In this document: positions 27,747 through 35,644 of the stretch, in pieces
Layout of the letters: each line of letters begins with the position of its first letter
Numbering within the stretch: position 1 is the stretch's first letter
NCBI GenBank assembly: GCA_002789955.1
Contig: PFUG01000387.1
Location: 1-47,534, forward strand
Direction of reading: 5' to 3'
Length of the DNA: 47,534 nucleotides
From: Deltaproteobacteria bacterium CG_4_9_14_3_um_filter_63_12
GTDB taxonomy: Bacteria > Myxococcota_A > Bradymonadia > UBA4248 > UM-FILTER-63-12
The notes under the pieces: model-generated
What the model was told of the DNA's origin: nothing
Databases searched by the model: none
Seen by the model: the letters and a program-made list of their open reading frames with translations, nothing else
Made by a program: the position numbers and the translations under genes

Positions 27747-30308
27747 TCAATTGAAAGGCGCGGCTTGGGTGATGACCTCGTCAGTCGCAGTGGCGTCTCC
27801 GGCTCGCGGCACCCCTGGATGAATACAGCGAGCCGGACATTTGCTGGCCGCCGTGACGAGCTGTGCGAAAGTGCCCTTGGTCGGGTCGTCGATATAGACT
27901 TGTTTGTTCCCGTCGTACAGGAAGACTTTCGGGTTGATGTTGACGCACTCGTTGCAGCTCGTGCACAACACCGTGTCGATGTACGGGTCGTTGAACGAAA
28001 CCACCTCTTCTTCGACGGCCGGCGCGGGGGCAGCGGCCGCTGGCGCCGGCGCTGAAGCCACGTCCTCCGAAGCCACTGGCGCTTTGGCGGCCACTGGTGC
28101 TGTCGAATTGAAGCTGCCGGCGGCTGCCGTCATGGGGACGGAGTCCAGGTTCAACAAGACCCCGACCAAGCGCTCCATGGCCTCTTTGGCAGCTCCCACC
28201 CGGACCTTCTCCAGCTCTGCTGCGTGGTTGGCTTCCATGCGCGCAAACGCCTCCGCAGCTTCGAGCGCAGCGGCCTCTCGTTCGTCTCTCACCGCGCGAA
28301 TCGCGTACTCATTGTTGGTCCCGGCCAGCTCCTGAAGAATCCGCCAAGAACGAGCACGGTCGTAGCTCGCAAAGGCGATCTCACGCGTCGTGATGGCGCG
28401 GGCGAGCTGACCGTTCTCCGTGAGCACCCAGATGTAGGGGATCTTCAAGATCCCGCCGCTCTTTAGCTTTTCGACGAACTCACTCAGCGGAATCTGCTCG
28501 TCGCTCCACGCCTGAGTCGGAATGACCTTGAAATGCTCACGATAGGCTGGCTCGAGGGCGCTGACGTCTGCAAAAGAGAACGAGTACTCGAGCGAGTGTT
28601 CGTTCCCTTTTTCGTCGAGGTAAGCGATGGCTTTGGTCGGCCAAGTTGCTTGCAGGTCGGGGTTGACCGAGAGGTCGAAACGCTCGGCCCAAGTTTCGCC
28701 GCGGTCTGGGTCGTAGGAGAAGCAAGGATTGGCCCGGCCCTCATGAGCTGCTGAGAGCTCCAGCCATGCAGGGACAGGGTTTGCGTCGGACGGAATCGCG
28801 ACGATGGCGACCGCCGGCCGAACGACCTCTGCCATTCGGAGCAGCCCAGCGACGCAATGCTCTGGGCGTCCCAGAGTGCTCTGCAGCACAAAAGCTTCAC
28901 GATGGGCGATGGAGAGATAGCCCAGACCTGGATCGTAGCCGGAGAGCCGTTCCCAGGAGTCGTCTGCTGGAGCGACGCGGTCCGACAGCAGCACTTGAAT
29001 CGGTCGGCCCGAGCAAAGCAGACGTGTGAACGCCCCCATAGCCTTAGCCTTCAGGCCAGCGACGCTCCCGTAGACCGTGATGTTGGGGAGCAGCAGCAAC
29101 TCTTCGGCAGAGAACCCTTGCCAGCCAAAGCGCTGCAGGATCTCCTCGTGAAGGCCCGCCTCGTACGCATTGTCCACTTCGAGGTCGGCGAGTCGCACGG
29201 CTCGCAGAACTTCTTCGAGGGTCTTGGCTCGCGCCTCGAAGAGTTCGAGTGCGGCAGTCAGGCCATCCTCGGCCTGACGAAGGCTCACTCCATCGAGGGC
29301 GAGTCCCTCCGCGAGGCTGCCGTCGTGGAGCAGGAAGACGTCTGGGTCCTCGGAAAGTCCTTCGAGGAAGGACTCGAGCGTCATCCTGGTGTGTATGACA
29401 CGGGCACGGCGCTCCGGGTCAAGGGAGTGGATGCGATTCTGCGAAGATATCGAGGTGGATAGCTTCGACGGATCGAAGAAGGCCCCCGCGGCCGAACCCA
29501 AGCTGGAACTCAGTGCGCTGGCACTCGTACCTTCTGGACCGTACGCATCATCGACGCGGAGGAGGTCGCCCAACCTTGCGATGAGGTGCGTGACTTTCGC
29601 ACGAACGGGGAGCACCCGCGACTCTCTCGCCCTGCGCACGGCGAGGACGTGAAGAATGGGCAGGGTGTGCTCGTTCAACCCCAAGAGTTGTCCCGTACTC
29701 GGCAAGGCGCCAGCGAGCATCTCGAGCTCGGCCTGCAGTGTCTTTAGGCCCGCCGCGCTGAGCTCGAATTCAGCAGCAAAGCTGCTCATGACCGGCTCGA
29801 GGACGGTGCTCAAGGCGACCAGTCCTTTCGCCTCGGCCAACTCGCGAACGACTCCCCACATGAAGCGGGCGGTGCTGTCCCACAAGATGGTTGTTGGGTG
29901 TGCTTTGAGCGTCTCCATCAGCACGTCGTAGAATGGACGCGCGAAGACGTCGCGTGCAGCGGGGAGGTAGAGCGGGAACTGCGCCCAGCTCTCTCCCTCG
30001 GTCGCGAGCAGGTCGATGGCGACCGGCCGCAGAGGCCCGCGACTCGTTGTCGAATCGTCGGCTTGGGCGTCGTGTCCCGTGAGGTGGAACGTGCGCAGCG
30101 CCCCGATCCAGGAGTAATCGGGCTCGGTGGGTGGCGGCATCAACGGAAGCGTGGAACCGTCAAGGGAGTGTCCACCATTCGAAGCTTTCGGGAGGTTGTT
30201 CATCTTCGGCACGCCTTCAGTGCTGGGCAAAGTGCTTCCCCTGTCGAACACACGCCCCACGTCGACGATCTCGAACGCTCCCGAAGAGAGCGTCTGGAGC
30301 GGCCTCAT
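27747..30308 (-). CDS. Large protein with PFOR-VI-like region and C-terminal single-cluster ferredoxin domain
   Basis: 853 residues, cytoplasmic. The first 400 residues are helical and unrecognised. About 400-600 resembles the end of PFOR domain VI (GYLSIAHREAFVLQSTL, then LSAAHEGRANPCFSYDP), followed by a region with FTFAD-like (FSFADVSALEPAYREHF) and PYIWVL motifs. A coiled segment (about 670-715) and an Ala/Pro linker (about 735-770) lead to a ferredoxin-like domain: CTSCNEC near 780 and KCPARC near 823, a one-cluster [4Fe-4S] pattern. No thiamine-binding motif is present. It follows korB by 65 bases and precedes rnfB by 12. A second ATG at 30203 is possible. Likely an electron-transfer partner of KorAB or of the next PFOR-like protein. 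Confidence 0.75.
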   Translation of the reverse strand: MRPLQTLSSGAFEIVDVGRVFDRGSTLPSTEGVPKMNNLPKASNGGHSLDGSTLPLMPPPTEPDYSWIGALRTFHLTGHDAQADDSTTSRGPLRPVAIDLLATEGESWAQFPLYLPAARDVFARPFYDVLMETLKAHPTTILWDSTARFMWGVVRELAEAKGLVALSTVLEPVMSSFAAEFELSAAGLKTLQAELEMLAGALPSTGQLLGLNEHTLPILHVLAVRRARESRVLPVRAKVTHLIARLGDLLRVDDAYGPEGTSASALSSSLGSAAGAFFDPSKLSTSISSQNRIHSLDPERRARVIHTRMTLESFLEGLSEDPDVFLLHDGSLAEGLALDGVSLRQAEDGLTAALELFEARAKTLEEVLRAVRLADLEVDNAYEAGLHEEILQRFGWQGFSAEELLLLPNITVYGSVAGLKAKAMGAFTRLLCSGRPIQVLLSDRVAPADDSWERLSGYDPGLGYLSIAHREAFVLQSTLGRPEHCVAGLLRMAEVVRPAVAIVAIPSDANPVPAWLELSAAHEGRANPCFSYDPDRGETWAERFDLSVNPDLQATWPTKAIAYLDEKGNEHSLEYSFSFADVSALEPAYREHFKVIPTQAWSDEQIPLSEFVEKLKSGGILKIPYIWVLTENGQLARAITTREIAFASYDRARSWRILQELAGTNNEYAIRAVRDEREAAALEAAEAFARMEANHAAELEKVRVGAAKEAMERLVGVLLNLDSVPMTAAAGSFNSTAPVAAKAPVASEDVASAPAPAAAAPAPAVEEEVVSFNDPYIDTVLCTSCNECVNINPKVFLYDGNKQVYIDDPTKGTFAQLVTAASKCPARCIHPGVPRAGDATATDEVITQAAPFN

Positions 30309-30373
30309 TCAGGCCACGTCACGCAAAGCGCGGCTCGGTCCACGGGGGGCGCAGGTCTTTCATTCTGATGGGT

Positions 30374-31327
30374 CTAGGTCTCGAAACGGTCGAGCTCTCG
30401 GTTCAACGCTTCGAGCTTATCCTCAGCGCTCATCCCCAGACCCGCTGCCGCGTTCAGATCGTAGCGCTCCGCGTTCTCGTTGAGGTAGAGCAGGCCAATC
30501 GGCACGGTGTCGAGGGTATCGGCCATGTAGTGGGCGGCGCCGAGATCGGTTGGGTCGTGGTCGACGTGGTTCTTGAACACACGTGCCACTGGCTCGTCGA
30601 TGACAATCCCCTTGGGGTGTTTCAACAAAGACAGCCGCTCTGGATTTTGCTGCAGTGGGTCCCAGTTTGTCGACATGTAGTGCGGGCAACGCTGCAGGAT
30701 CCGCACGAACGAGAGCCCTTCGTGGTGGAAAGCCCGCTTGATGGTGGCGTAGACATGCGCGGGGTTCCAGTCGATAGTCTGCGCAACGAACGATGCGTTG
30801 GTGATGCCAACCGTGACCCCAAGCGGCCGCAACGGGCTGAGCAGCGCACCGCGAGGGTGCGTGTTGGAGAAGTGATCTTTCGGTGTGGTCGGCGAGGTCT
30901 GCATCTTGGTCAGACCGTAGATGTTGTTGTCGAACAACAGCACGGTCATCTTCATGTTGTAGCGGATGGCGTGGATCCAGTGCCCAGCGCCGATGGCGGT
31001 GCAGTCGCCGTCGCCGGTTATGGCAAAGACATGGAGGTCTGGCCGACGGGACCGCACTCCGCAGGCGACTGGCAGGCACCGGCCATGCAGCCCGTGGAAT
31101 CCATAGGTCTTCATGTAGTGCGGGAAACGGCTCGAACAGCCGATTCCAGATATTACCGCGGTCTTCTCGGGAATGAGCTGCTCGTCGCGAGCCAGTCGCT
31201 GAACAGCGGTGAGCACGGCGAGGTCGCCGCAACCCGGACACCAGCGAGGGACCGCACCTTCGTAGTCTTCGAGAACGAAATGGCGCTTCTTGGGAGCCAA
31301 GGCCCAATCTTGTTTCAAACCGTACAT
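30374..31327 (-). CDS. korB: 2-oxoacid:ferredoxin oxidoreductase, beta subunit (thiamine-binding)
   Basis: 317 residues. RWCPGCGD near residue 29 and the later GIGCSSR are the family's Cys sites for its [4Fe-4S] cluster. GDGDCTAIGAGHWIHA with VLLFDNNIYGLT is the thiamine-diphosphate/Mg site, and KMQTSPTT follows. With KorA it decarboxylates a 2-oxoacid with CoA, giving the acyl-CoA and reduced ferredoxin. The short two-subunit form is typically a 2-oxoglutarate or broad-range enzyme; substrate cannot be settled here. AGGA close before ATG 31327; 12 bases after the korA stop. Confidence 0.93.
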   Translation of the reverse strand: MYGLKQDWALAPKKRHFVLEDYEGAVPRWCPGCGDLAVLTAVQRLARDEQLIPEKTAVISGIGCSSRFPHYMKTYGFHGLHGRCLPVACGVRSRRPDLHVFAITGDGDCTAIGAGHWIHAIRYNMKMTVLLFDNNIYGLTKMQTSPTTPKDHFSNTHPRGALLSPLRPLGVTVGITNASFVAQTIDWNPAHVYATIKRAFHHEGLSFVRILQRCPHYMSTNWDPLQQNPERLSLLKHPKGIVIDEPVARVFKNHVDHDPTDLGAAHYMADTLDTVPIGLLYLNENAERYDLNAAAGLGMSAEDKLEALNRELDRFET

Positions 31328-31339
31328 GCTTCCTACTCC

Positions 31340-33262
31340 CTACATCTTCAGCTGGCGGCGGATTACATTTTCGATGGTCTTGGGAGGCAAGGGACTCCCC
31401 GGTACATCAGACCAACAGTCGACATCGACGAGCGTTGCGGCGCGCAGGACCATCGCCAGTTGGGCGTAGCGGCGGCCTCCGGCATCAATGCCCTTGTCGT
31501 CAACATCGTCGCTGTAGTTGATCTCGATGGTCATAACCTTCTTGAACTTGGCAAAGATCTCACCCAAGCCAGGTTCGAGAGGGCTGAGGAAGCGTAGGAT
31601 TGTCGACGAGACCTTGCCCCCGTCGGCCCTGACTCGGTCCACGGCCTCTTCGATGGCCCCCTTGGTCGAGCCCCAGCCGACGATCAGCAGGTCGCCGGTG
31701 TCGGCTCCATATACCTTTGGTGGCTTGAGCGTCTTGCGCAAGGTGTGGAGCTTACGACTGCGGGCTCGCATGGCGTACAGATTCGTGTTCGATTCGTAAG
31801 CGACCTTGCTGTTGTTGTCGTGGGCGAGCCCGGTGAGGACGTAGTTTCCGCCTCTCTGACCGGGAATTGGCCGCTGCGAGAGCCCCGTCTCGTGATCCCA
31901 ATCATAGGACGGCTTGCCCTCCGGCCATGGGGACTGATCGAGAGGCGGTGACAGCCACTCTTCGGTGGGGACAGGGCGCGGGAAAGGCGTCTGCCCAGTC
32001 GCCAAATTGGCATCCGTCAGCACCATCACCGGTCCACGGAAGGTCTCCGCCAGCTTGCGTGCTGTGACCATGAAGTGCAGGCACTCCTCGATCGTCGCTG
32101 GGGCCATGACGATCTTCGGGGCATCGCCAAACGCCGAATACAACGCCGCCAAGAGGTCACCCTGCTCCACCTTAGTCGGTAAGCCCGTCGAGGGACCGCC
32201 TCGTTGGACGTCGACGATGACCAAAGGCAACTCGGTCATGACGGCCAAGCCGAGCATTTCGGTCATGAGCGAGAGTCCGGGCCCAGAGGTGATGGTGACA
32301 GGGGTCTTGCCAGCGAACGAAGCGCCGAGGGCGAACCCAATCGACGCGATCTCATCTTCAGCCTGGTGGACAAACCCACCGACCCTGTAGAACGCACCGG
32401 AGAGGTAGTGCGAGGCCGAGGTGGCTGGGGTGATGGGGTACATGGAGCACAGCTCCATGCCCGCAGCCATGCATCCGAGAGCCACCGCCGTGTTCCCGTT
32501 CATGACCACCATCTGTTGGGGATTGGGGCGCACGGGGATCTCGAAACGATCCGGGACATTCTTGGTCGCCCAAGCGTAGCCGGCTTCGATCAGCTTCATG
32601 TTCGAGTCAATGACCTTCTGTCCCTTGCGCTTGAACTTCTTTGTGATCTCCATCTCGGCCTTCTCCAGGCCCATGCAGTAGATCGCGCAGAGCATGCCGA
32701 GCGCCCACATATTCTTGCCGCGCCGCGGGTCAGCGATGTACCTGAGGCACTCCACCTCCATGGGTGTCTCGCGCACGTCATAACCGCGCTTCTGGAAGTC
32801 CTCGAAGGCTTCGAGATACTCGGCGCGCACGGTCTCGAGGGGGTCGTCGCGCCACTTGCTCTCTAGGAAGATGATGGTGCCCTTACGCAGAGCGCCAACA
32901 TCAATGCGGCTGTAGAGGACCTGTTCGTTGAAGGCGATGACGATATCGGCCTCGTCCCCGGCGTTGGTGATCTCTTTGGTCCCAACACGGATTCGATTGC
33001 CGCTCGCGCCAGCCTTCGAGCGATGAGGGGGCTCGATCTCCGCCGGGATGATCTCGACGGTCCAGACCCCGTTCCCTGCGCGTGCGCTCATGGAGCCAAA
33101 CATCTGTCCGGCGGTCTGGGCGCCCTCGCCGGAGTCGCATACGAACTCGACGACGTGTTGGTGTACAACCTTCACACCCGAGTCAGTGGTCTTGGATTGA
33201 GGCTTAGAAGAAGAAACGACTTTCTTGTCTGTCTTCCCGCGTGCCGAACTTGCATCTTCCAT
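31340..33262 (-). CDS. korA: 2-oxoacid:ferredoxin oxidoreductase, fused gamma-alpha subunit
   Basis: 640 residues. A Lys/Ser-rich N-terminal extension (about 1-35) precedes a gamma domain (GEGAQTAGQMFG, about 45-230). The alpha domain (about 250-640) has the substrate/thiamine motif MYPITPATS and GPGLSLMTEMLGLA. The gamma-alpha fusion is the standard KorA layout. It partners korB directly downstream. GGAAG lies upstream of ATG 33262. A perfect 18-bp palindrome lies about 50 bases upstream of the start. The intact YPITP contrasts with its loss in the PFOR-like protein of the same operon. Confidence 0.93.
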   Translation of the reverse strand: MEDASSARGKTDKKVVSSSKPQSKTTDSGVKVVHQHVVEFVCDSGEGAQTAGQMFGSMSARAGNGVWTVEIIPAEIEPPHRSKAGASGNRIRVGTKEITNAGDEADIVIAFNEQVLYSRIDVGALRKGTIIFLESKWRDDPLETVRAEYLEAFEDFQKRGYDVRETPMEVECLRYIADPRRGKNMWALGMLCAIYCMGLEKAEMEITKKFKRKGQKVIDSNMKLIEAGYAWATKNVPDRFEIPVRPNPQQMVVMNGNTAVALGCMAAGMELCSMYPITPATSASHYLSGAFYRVGGFVHQAEDEIASIGFALGASFAGKTPVTITSGPGLSLMTEMLGLAVMTELPLVIVDVQRGGPSTGLPTKVEQGDLLAALYSAFGDAPKIVMAPATIEECLHFMVTARKLAETFRGPVMVLTDANLATGQTPFPRPVPTEEWLSPPLDQSPWPEGKPSYDWDHETGLSQRPIPGQRGGNYVLTGLAHDNNSKVAYESNTNLYAMRARSRKLHTLRKTLKPPKVYGADTGDLLIVGWGSTKGAIEEAVDRVRADGGKVSSTILRFLSPLEPGLGEIFAKFKKVMTIEINYSDDVDDKGIDAGGRRYAQLAMVLRAATLVDVDCWSDVPGSPLPPKTIENVIRRQLKM

Positions 33263-33310
33263 CTATTTGTCTTCCTCCGCTCGACGAGGTTCGAATGGTG
33301 AAACTGTCAA

Positions 33311-33328
33311 ACTCACGTCGACGTGAGT
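33311..33328. promoter_or_regulatory. Perfect 18-bp palindrome upstream of korA
   Basis: ACTCACGTCGACGTGAGT is its own reverse complement over all 18 bases. It ends 49 bases from the korA start codon, in the region expected for a promoter of the kor-rnf block. A dimeric regulator site is the simplest reading. Which regulator is unknown; the Rrf2 protein encoded at 34950 is one candidate. Confidence 0.65.
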
Positions 33329-33552
33329 CCGCCGCGAGAGCCCTGCACTTGCCCCCTTCGAGGCCGCACACAAGTCGACCCCTGAGGTGCGAAACGCCAG
33401 TCGCTCTCAAAGCGATTCAGTCTTTTGTGCGAAGTCACGTCTGTCACGTTCGCTTTTTGTGGACGCGTTCACGATACATCGTCGCAACGAGGAACCGACG
33501 GCTCTCAGAGGTCGCCTTAACAAGGGCATTCCGCATCCGAGTCTCATAGACT

Positions 33553-33647
33553 TGCGACGCCGTGGGTCGCCAGGACCAACATCCCAAGATTGGGCTGGCG
33601 GGCAACCTTCGGGGGACTGTGTATGCCCTTTCCTTTCGGGCGTCAAG
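33553..33647. other. Possible structured RNA element in the korA leader
   Basis: GACGCC (33556-33561) pairs with GGCGTC (33639-33644), extended by CTT/AAG after a bulge. Inside, CGCCAG (33568-33573) pairs with CTGGCG (33595-33600) and encloses CCCA/TGGG. A CC-TTCG-GG tetraloop follows (33606-33613). GCCC (33625-33628) can also pair with GGGC (33638-33641), competing with the closing stem. No known riboswitch core was recognised. Confidence 0.3.
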
Positions 33648-33716
33648 CAATAGTAGAGCCCAATACGCTCGGCACCGTATGGCCGGAATGGCGGTTGAGC
33701 TGGCGATTCGCCGGCT

Positions 33717-34826
33717 CTACGGTGCTCTTGTTCCGCCTGCTACCAGGTCCAGCACAGGGAAATTCTGGCTCGTGTGCACCACGCCATCTTTATCGAAGAT
33801 CAGCGCCTCTACGTTGGGCATGGTGTTCACGAGCTCCAGAGCCCTCTGTGCACCAAGAACGAAAAATCCCGTCGAAAGCGCGTCGGCCTGAGTTGCGGTG
33901 GGGGCGATCACGGTGACCGCCATGCTCGCTCCAGCAGGGCTCCCGGTTTGGGGATTGAGGATATGATGATAGCGAACACCGTCGACCTCAAAGAAACGCT
34001 CGTAATCCCCCGAGCTCACCACCGCTCCCTCTCCGACGACCATCGTCGCATAGAGCTCGCCCCGAGCACGCGGAGCCGCAATCCCTGTTCGCCACGGCTC
34101 ACCTGCTGCGCGCTGCCCGCGTAACCGAATGTCCCCCCCACCATCAACGATGTAGTTCTTGATCCCCTCAGCCTCGAGGAGCTCCGCCGCTCGGTCGACA
34201 CCATAGCCCTTCCCGACCCCGCCAGTCCCAATCCGCATTCCCTTCTGGCGGAGCCGCACCGTCGAGCGATTCACATCCAGCTCGATTTGTCGGTAGTCCA
34301 CCCGCTCGAGGCATTGGGCCAGAGCGTCGGTAGCAGGTATGGTTCGACGTTCGAAATCCCAAAGGCTGCCGCAGGCCGCGAAGGACACGTCGAAGGCTCC
34401 ACGCGTCTGCCGTGAGGCCTGCTGCGCCGCGATCAACACATCAAGCAGCTCGGGTCCCACCACCACAGGGTCACCACCTGCAGCACGGATGACCTCGCTG
34501 ATCTCACTGCTCTCACGCCATTCGCTGATGAGCGCTTCGACCCGTTCGACCTCGTCGAGGGCGGCGTTCATCGCACGATGGGCAGTCGCCTCGTCGACCT
34601 GTGAAACTTGGATGACGAAAAAGGTCCCCATCAGCGTCCGGCGGGCTCTGAAACGGCCTCCCTCGAGCCGCTCTACCGCATTCTCCTCCGGCGCTGCAGC
34701 TCGCTTACTCGGGGTGCCCTCACAGGCGCACAGGCCGACGACCAAGACGAAGAACAAGGCGACCGACGCGAGAACCCCCAGAAGGGGGGCGTGTCGGAAC
34801 CTGACTGTCGATGGCTGACTGCTCAT
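33717..34826 (-). CDS. apbE: FAD:protein FMN transferase, ApbE family lipoprotein
   Basis: 369 residues. A hydrophobic signal ends in GLCAC, a lipobox-like site, so the enzyme is expected on the periplasmic side of the inner membrane. RTLMGTFF at the start of the domain, the GTGGVGKGYGVDRAAELL loop, YIVDGGGDIR, HHILNPQTGSP and ADALSTGFFVLG are the conserved ApbE motifs for FAD and Mg2+. It transfers FMN to Thr in S/T-G-A-T motifs. RnfG, and probably RnfD, encoded in the same block are the obvious substrates. ATG 34826 is chosen because longer starts are Arg/Trp-rich. It is divergent from the Rrf2 gene. Confidence 0.93.
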   Translation of the reverse strand: MSSQPSTVRFRHAPLLGVLASVALFFVLVVGLCACEGTPSKRAAAPEENAVERLEGGRFRARRTLMGTFFVIQVSQVDEATAHRAMNAALDEVERVEALISEWRESSEISEVIRAAGGDPVVVGPELLDVLIAAQQASRQTRGAFDVSFAACGSLWDFERRTIPATDALAQCLERVDYRQIELDVNRSTVRLRQKGMRIGTGGVGKGYGVDRAAELLEAEGIKNYIVDGGGDIRLRGQRAAGEPWRTGIAAPRARGELYATMVVGEGAVVSSGDYERFFEVDGVRYHHILNPQTGSPAGASMAVTVIAPTATQADALSTGFFVLGAQRALELVNTMPNVEALIFDKDGVVHTSQNFPVLDLVAGGTRAP

Positions 34827-34949
34827 CTCAACGGACCTTTCCCTCCAAAATGGTTTACAGGAGGCTGTGCGCCAACGATAATGCGCGAGACGCGGCTGCT
34901 CCACTCGCGCCCCTCAGAAATCGAGAATCCCACAGCATCGGGCGACAAA
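34827..34949. promoter_or_regulatory. Divergent promoter region, apbE / Rrf2 regulator
   Basis: 123 bases separate the starts of the two divergent genes, so both promoters and any Rrf2 site must lie here or just inside the genes. GCGCGAG (34883-34889) and CTCGCGC (34904-34910) form a 7-bp inverted repeat with a 14-base spacer, the only dyad noted. The -10/-35 elements cannot be fixed by eye. Confidence 0.45.
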
Positions 34950-35396
34950 ATGCAATTACCGCAGACCGCGGAGTACGCACTCAGAGCGATGGCCTTCTTG
35001 GCGACAGCCACGAAGGGGGGTGCGGTTCGGTCGAAGGACCTTTCTGTAGAGACAGGGATTCCAGCGCACTATCTGTCCAAGATTCTACGCAAGTTGGTTC
35101 TGCAGGGACTGCTGCTCTCGCAGAAAGGGCACGGAGGGGGCTTTGTGTTAGCACGTGAGGCTCAGGAGATCACGTTTATCGAGATCCTCACCTCCGTCGG
35201 CTATCGTCCAGAACCCGACCGCTGCTCGTTCGGTTGGGGAGGGTGTGACCCGGATAATCCATGTCCACTCCACCCCGCATGGTCCCAACTCAATGAGTCA
35301 TTCTGGGGTTGGGCGACGAAGAACACGCTCGCGAACGTGATGCTCTCAGACAGGTCCACCCTCGACCAACTCAAGTTCCTTCGAACCTCCCCGTAG
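34950..35396 (+). CDS. Rrf2-family transcriptional regulator
   Basis: 148 residues. The winged helix-turn-helix covers about 1-75: MQLPQTAEYALRAM at the start and GIPAHYLSKILRKLVLQGLL with the SQKGHGGGF wing are Rrf2 signatures. Three Cys follow near residues 93-107 (C-x6-C-x5-C), in the place where IscR and NsrR bind an iron-sulfur cluster. The spacing differs slightly from IscR (x5-x5). A sensor of NO, redox or cluster status is likely. Its position beside apbE and the kor-rnf block makes those genes the natural targets; this is inference. ATG 34950 fits the family N-terminus exactly. Confidence 0.92.
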   Translation: MQLPQTAEYALRAMAFLATATKGGAVRSKDLSVETGIPAHYLSKILRKLVLQGLLLSQKGHGGGFVLAREAQEITFIEILTSVGYRPEPDRCSFGWGGCDPDNPCPLHPAWSQLNESFWGWATKNTLANVMLSDRSTLDQLKFLRTSP

Positions 35397-35644
35397 CGAT
35401 TGGGTTGTCGAGAGAATCGCACCCGAACGCGTGATTTCGCTTGGAACCTAAGCGAAAACAGCGAAACTCGACGGAGGTCGCGGAACCTACGGGAGTGGCT
35501 TGCTCGACGCCTTAGGAATCTCATCACGACTATCGCTCACCTGGCGATCCGGTGGTGTTTCTTGCTCTAGCTTCTTCAGAGCTTTGTTCACGCCTGATGC
35601 CCGCGAACAACGCCCGTATGACCAAGAGTCAATGGGAGATGGTC

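Larger units (their letters stand above)
33263..33716. other. Leader/intergenic region between apbE and korA
   Basis: About 450 bases on the path from apbE to korA, no supported gene. It contains a perfect 18-bp palindrome (33311-33328) and a set of nested complementary segments (33553-33647). Either the kor-rnf genes have their own promoter here, or an mRNA leader runs through it. A GGTTCGAAT resembling a tRNA T-loop at about 33288 has no supporting stems. Confidence 0.6.

Noticed and set aside
30131-31597. A 488-codon plus-strand open frame across korB
   Set aside because: It spans three well-supported minus-strand genes and is Arg/Gly/Val-rich without motifs; it is a shadow of korB.
33285-33300. 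GGTTCGAAT resembling a tRNA T-loop
   Set aside because: The flanking bases cannot form the T stem or an acceptor stem, and no anticodon arm is present.
33601-33640. CCGAAGG on the minus strand, reminiscent of the glycine riboswitch
   Set aside because: The rest of the glycine aptamer core is missing; the bases are better explained as a UUCG-type tetraloop on the plus strand.
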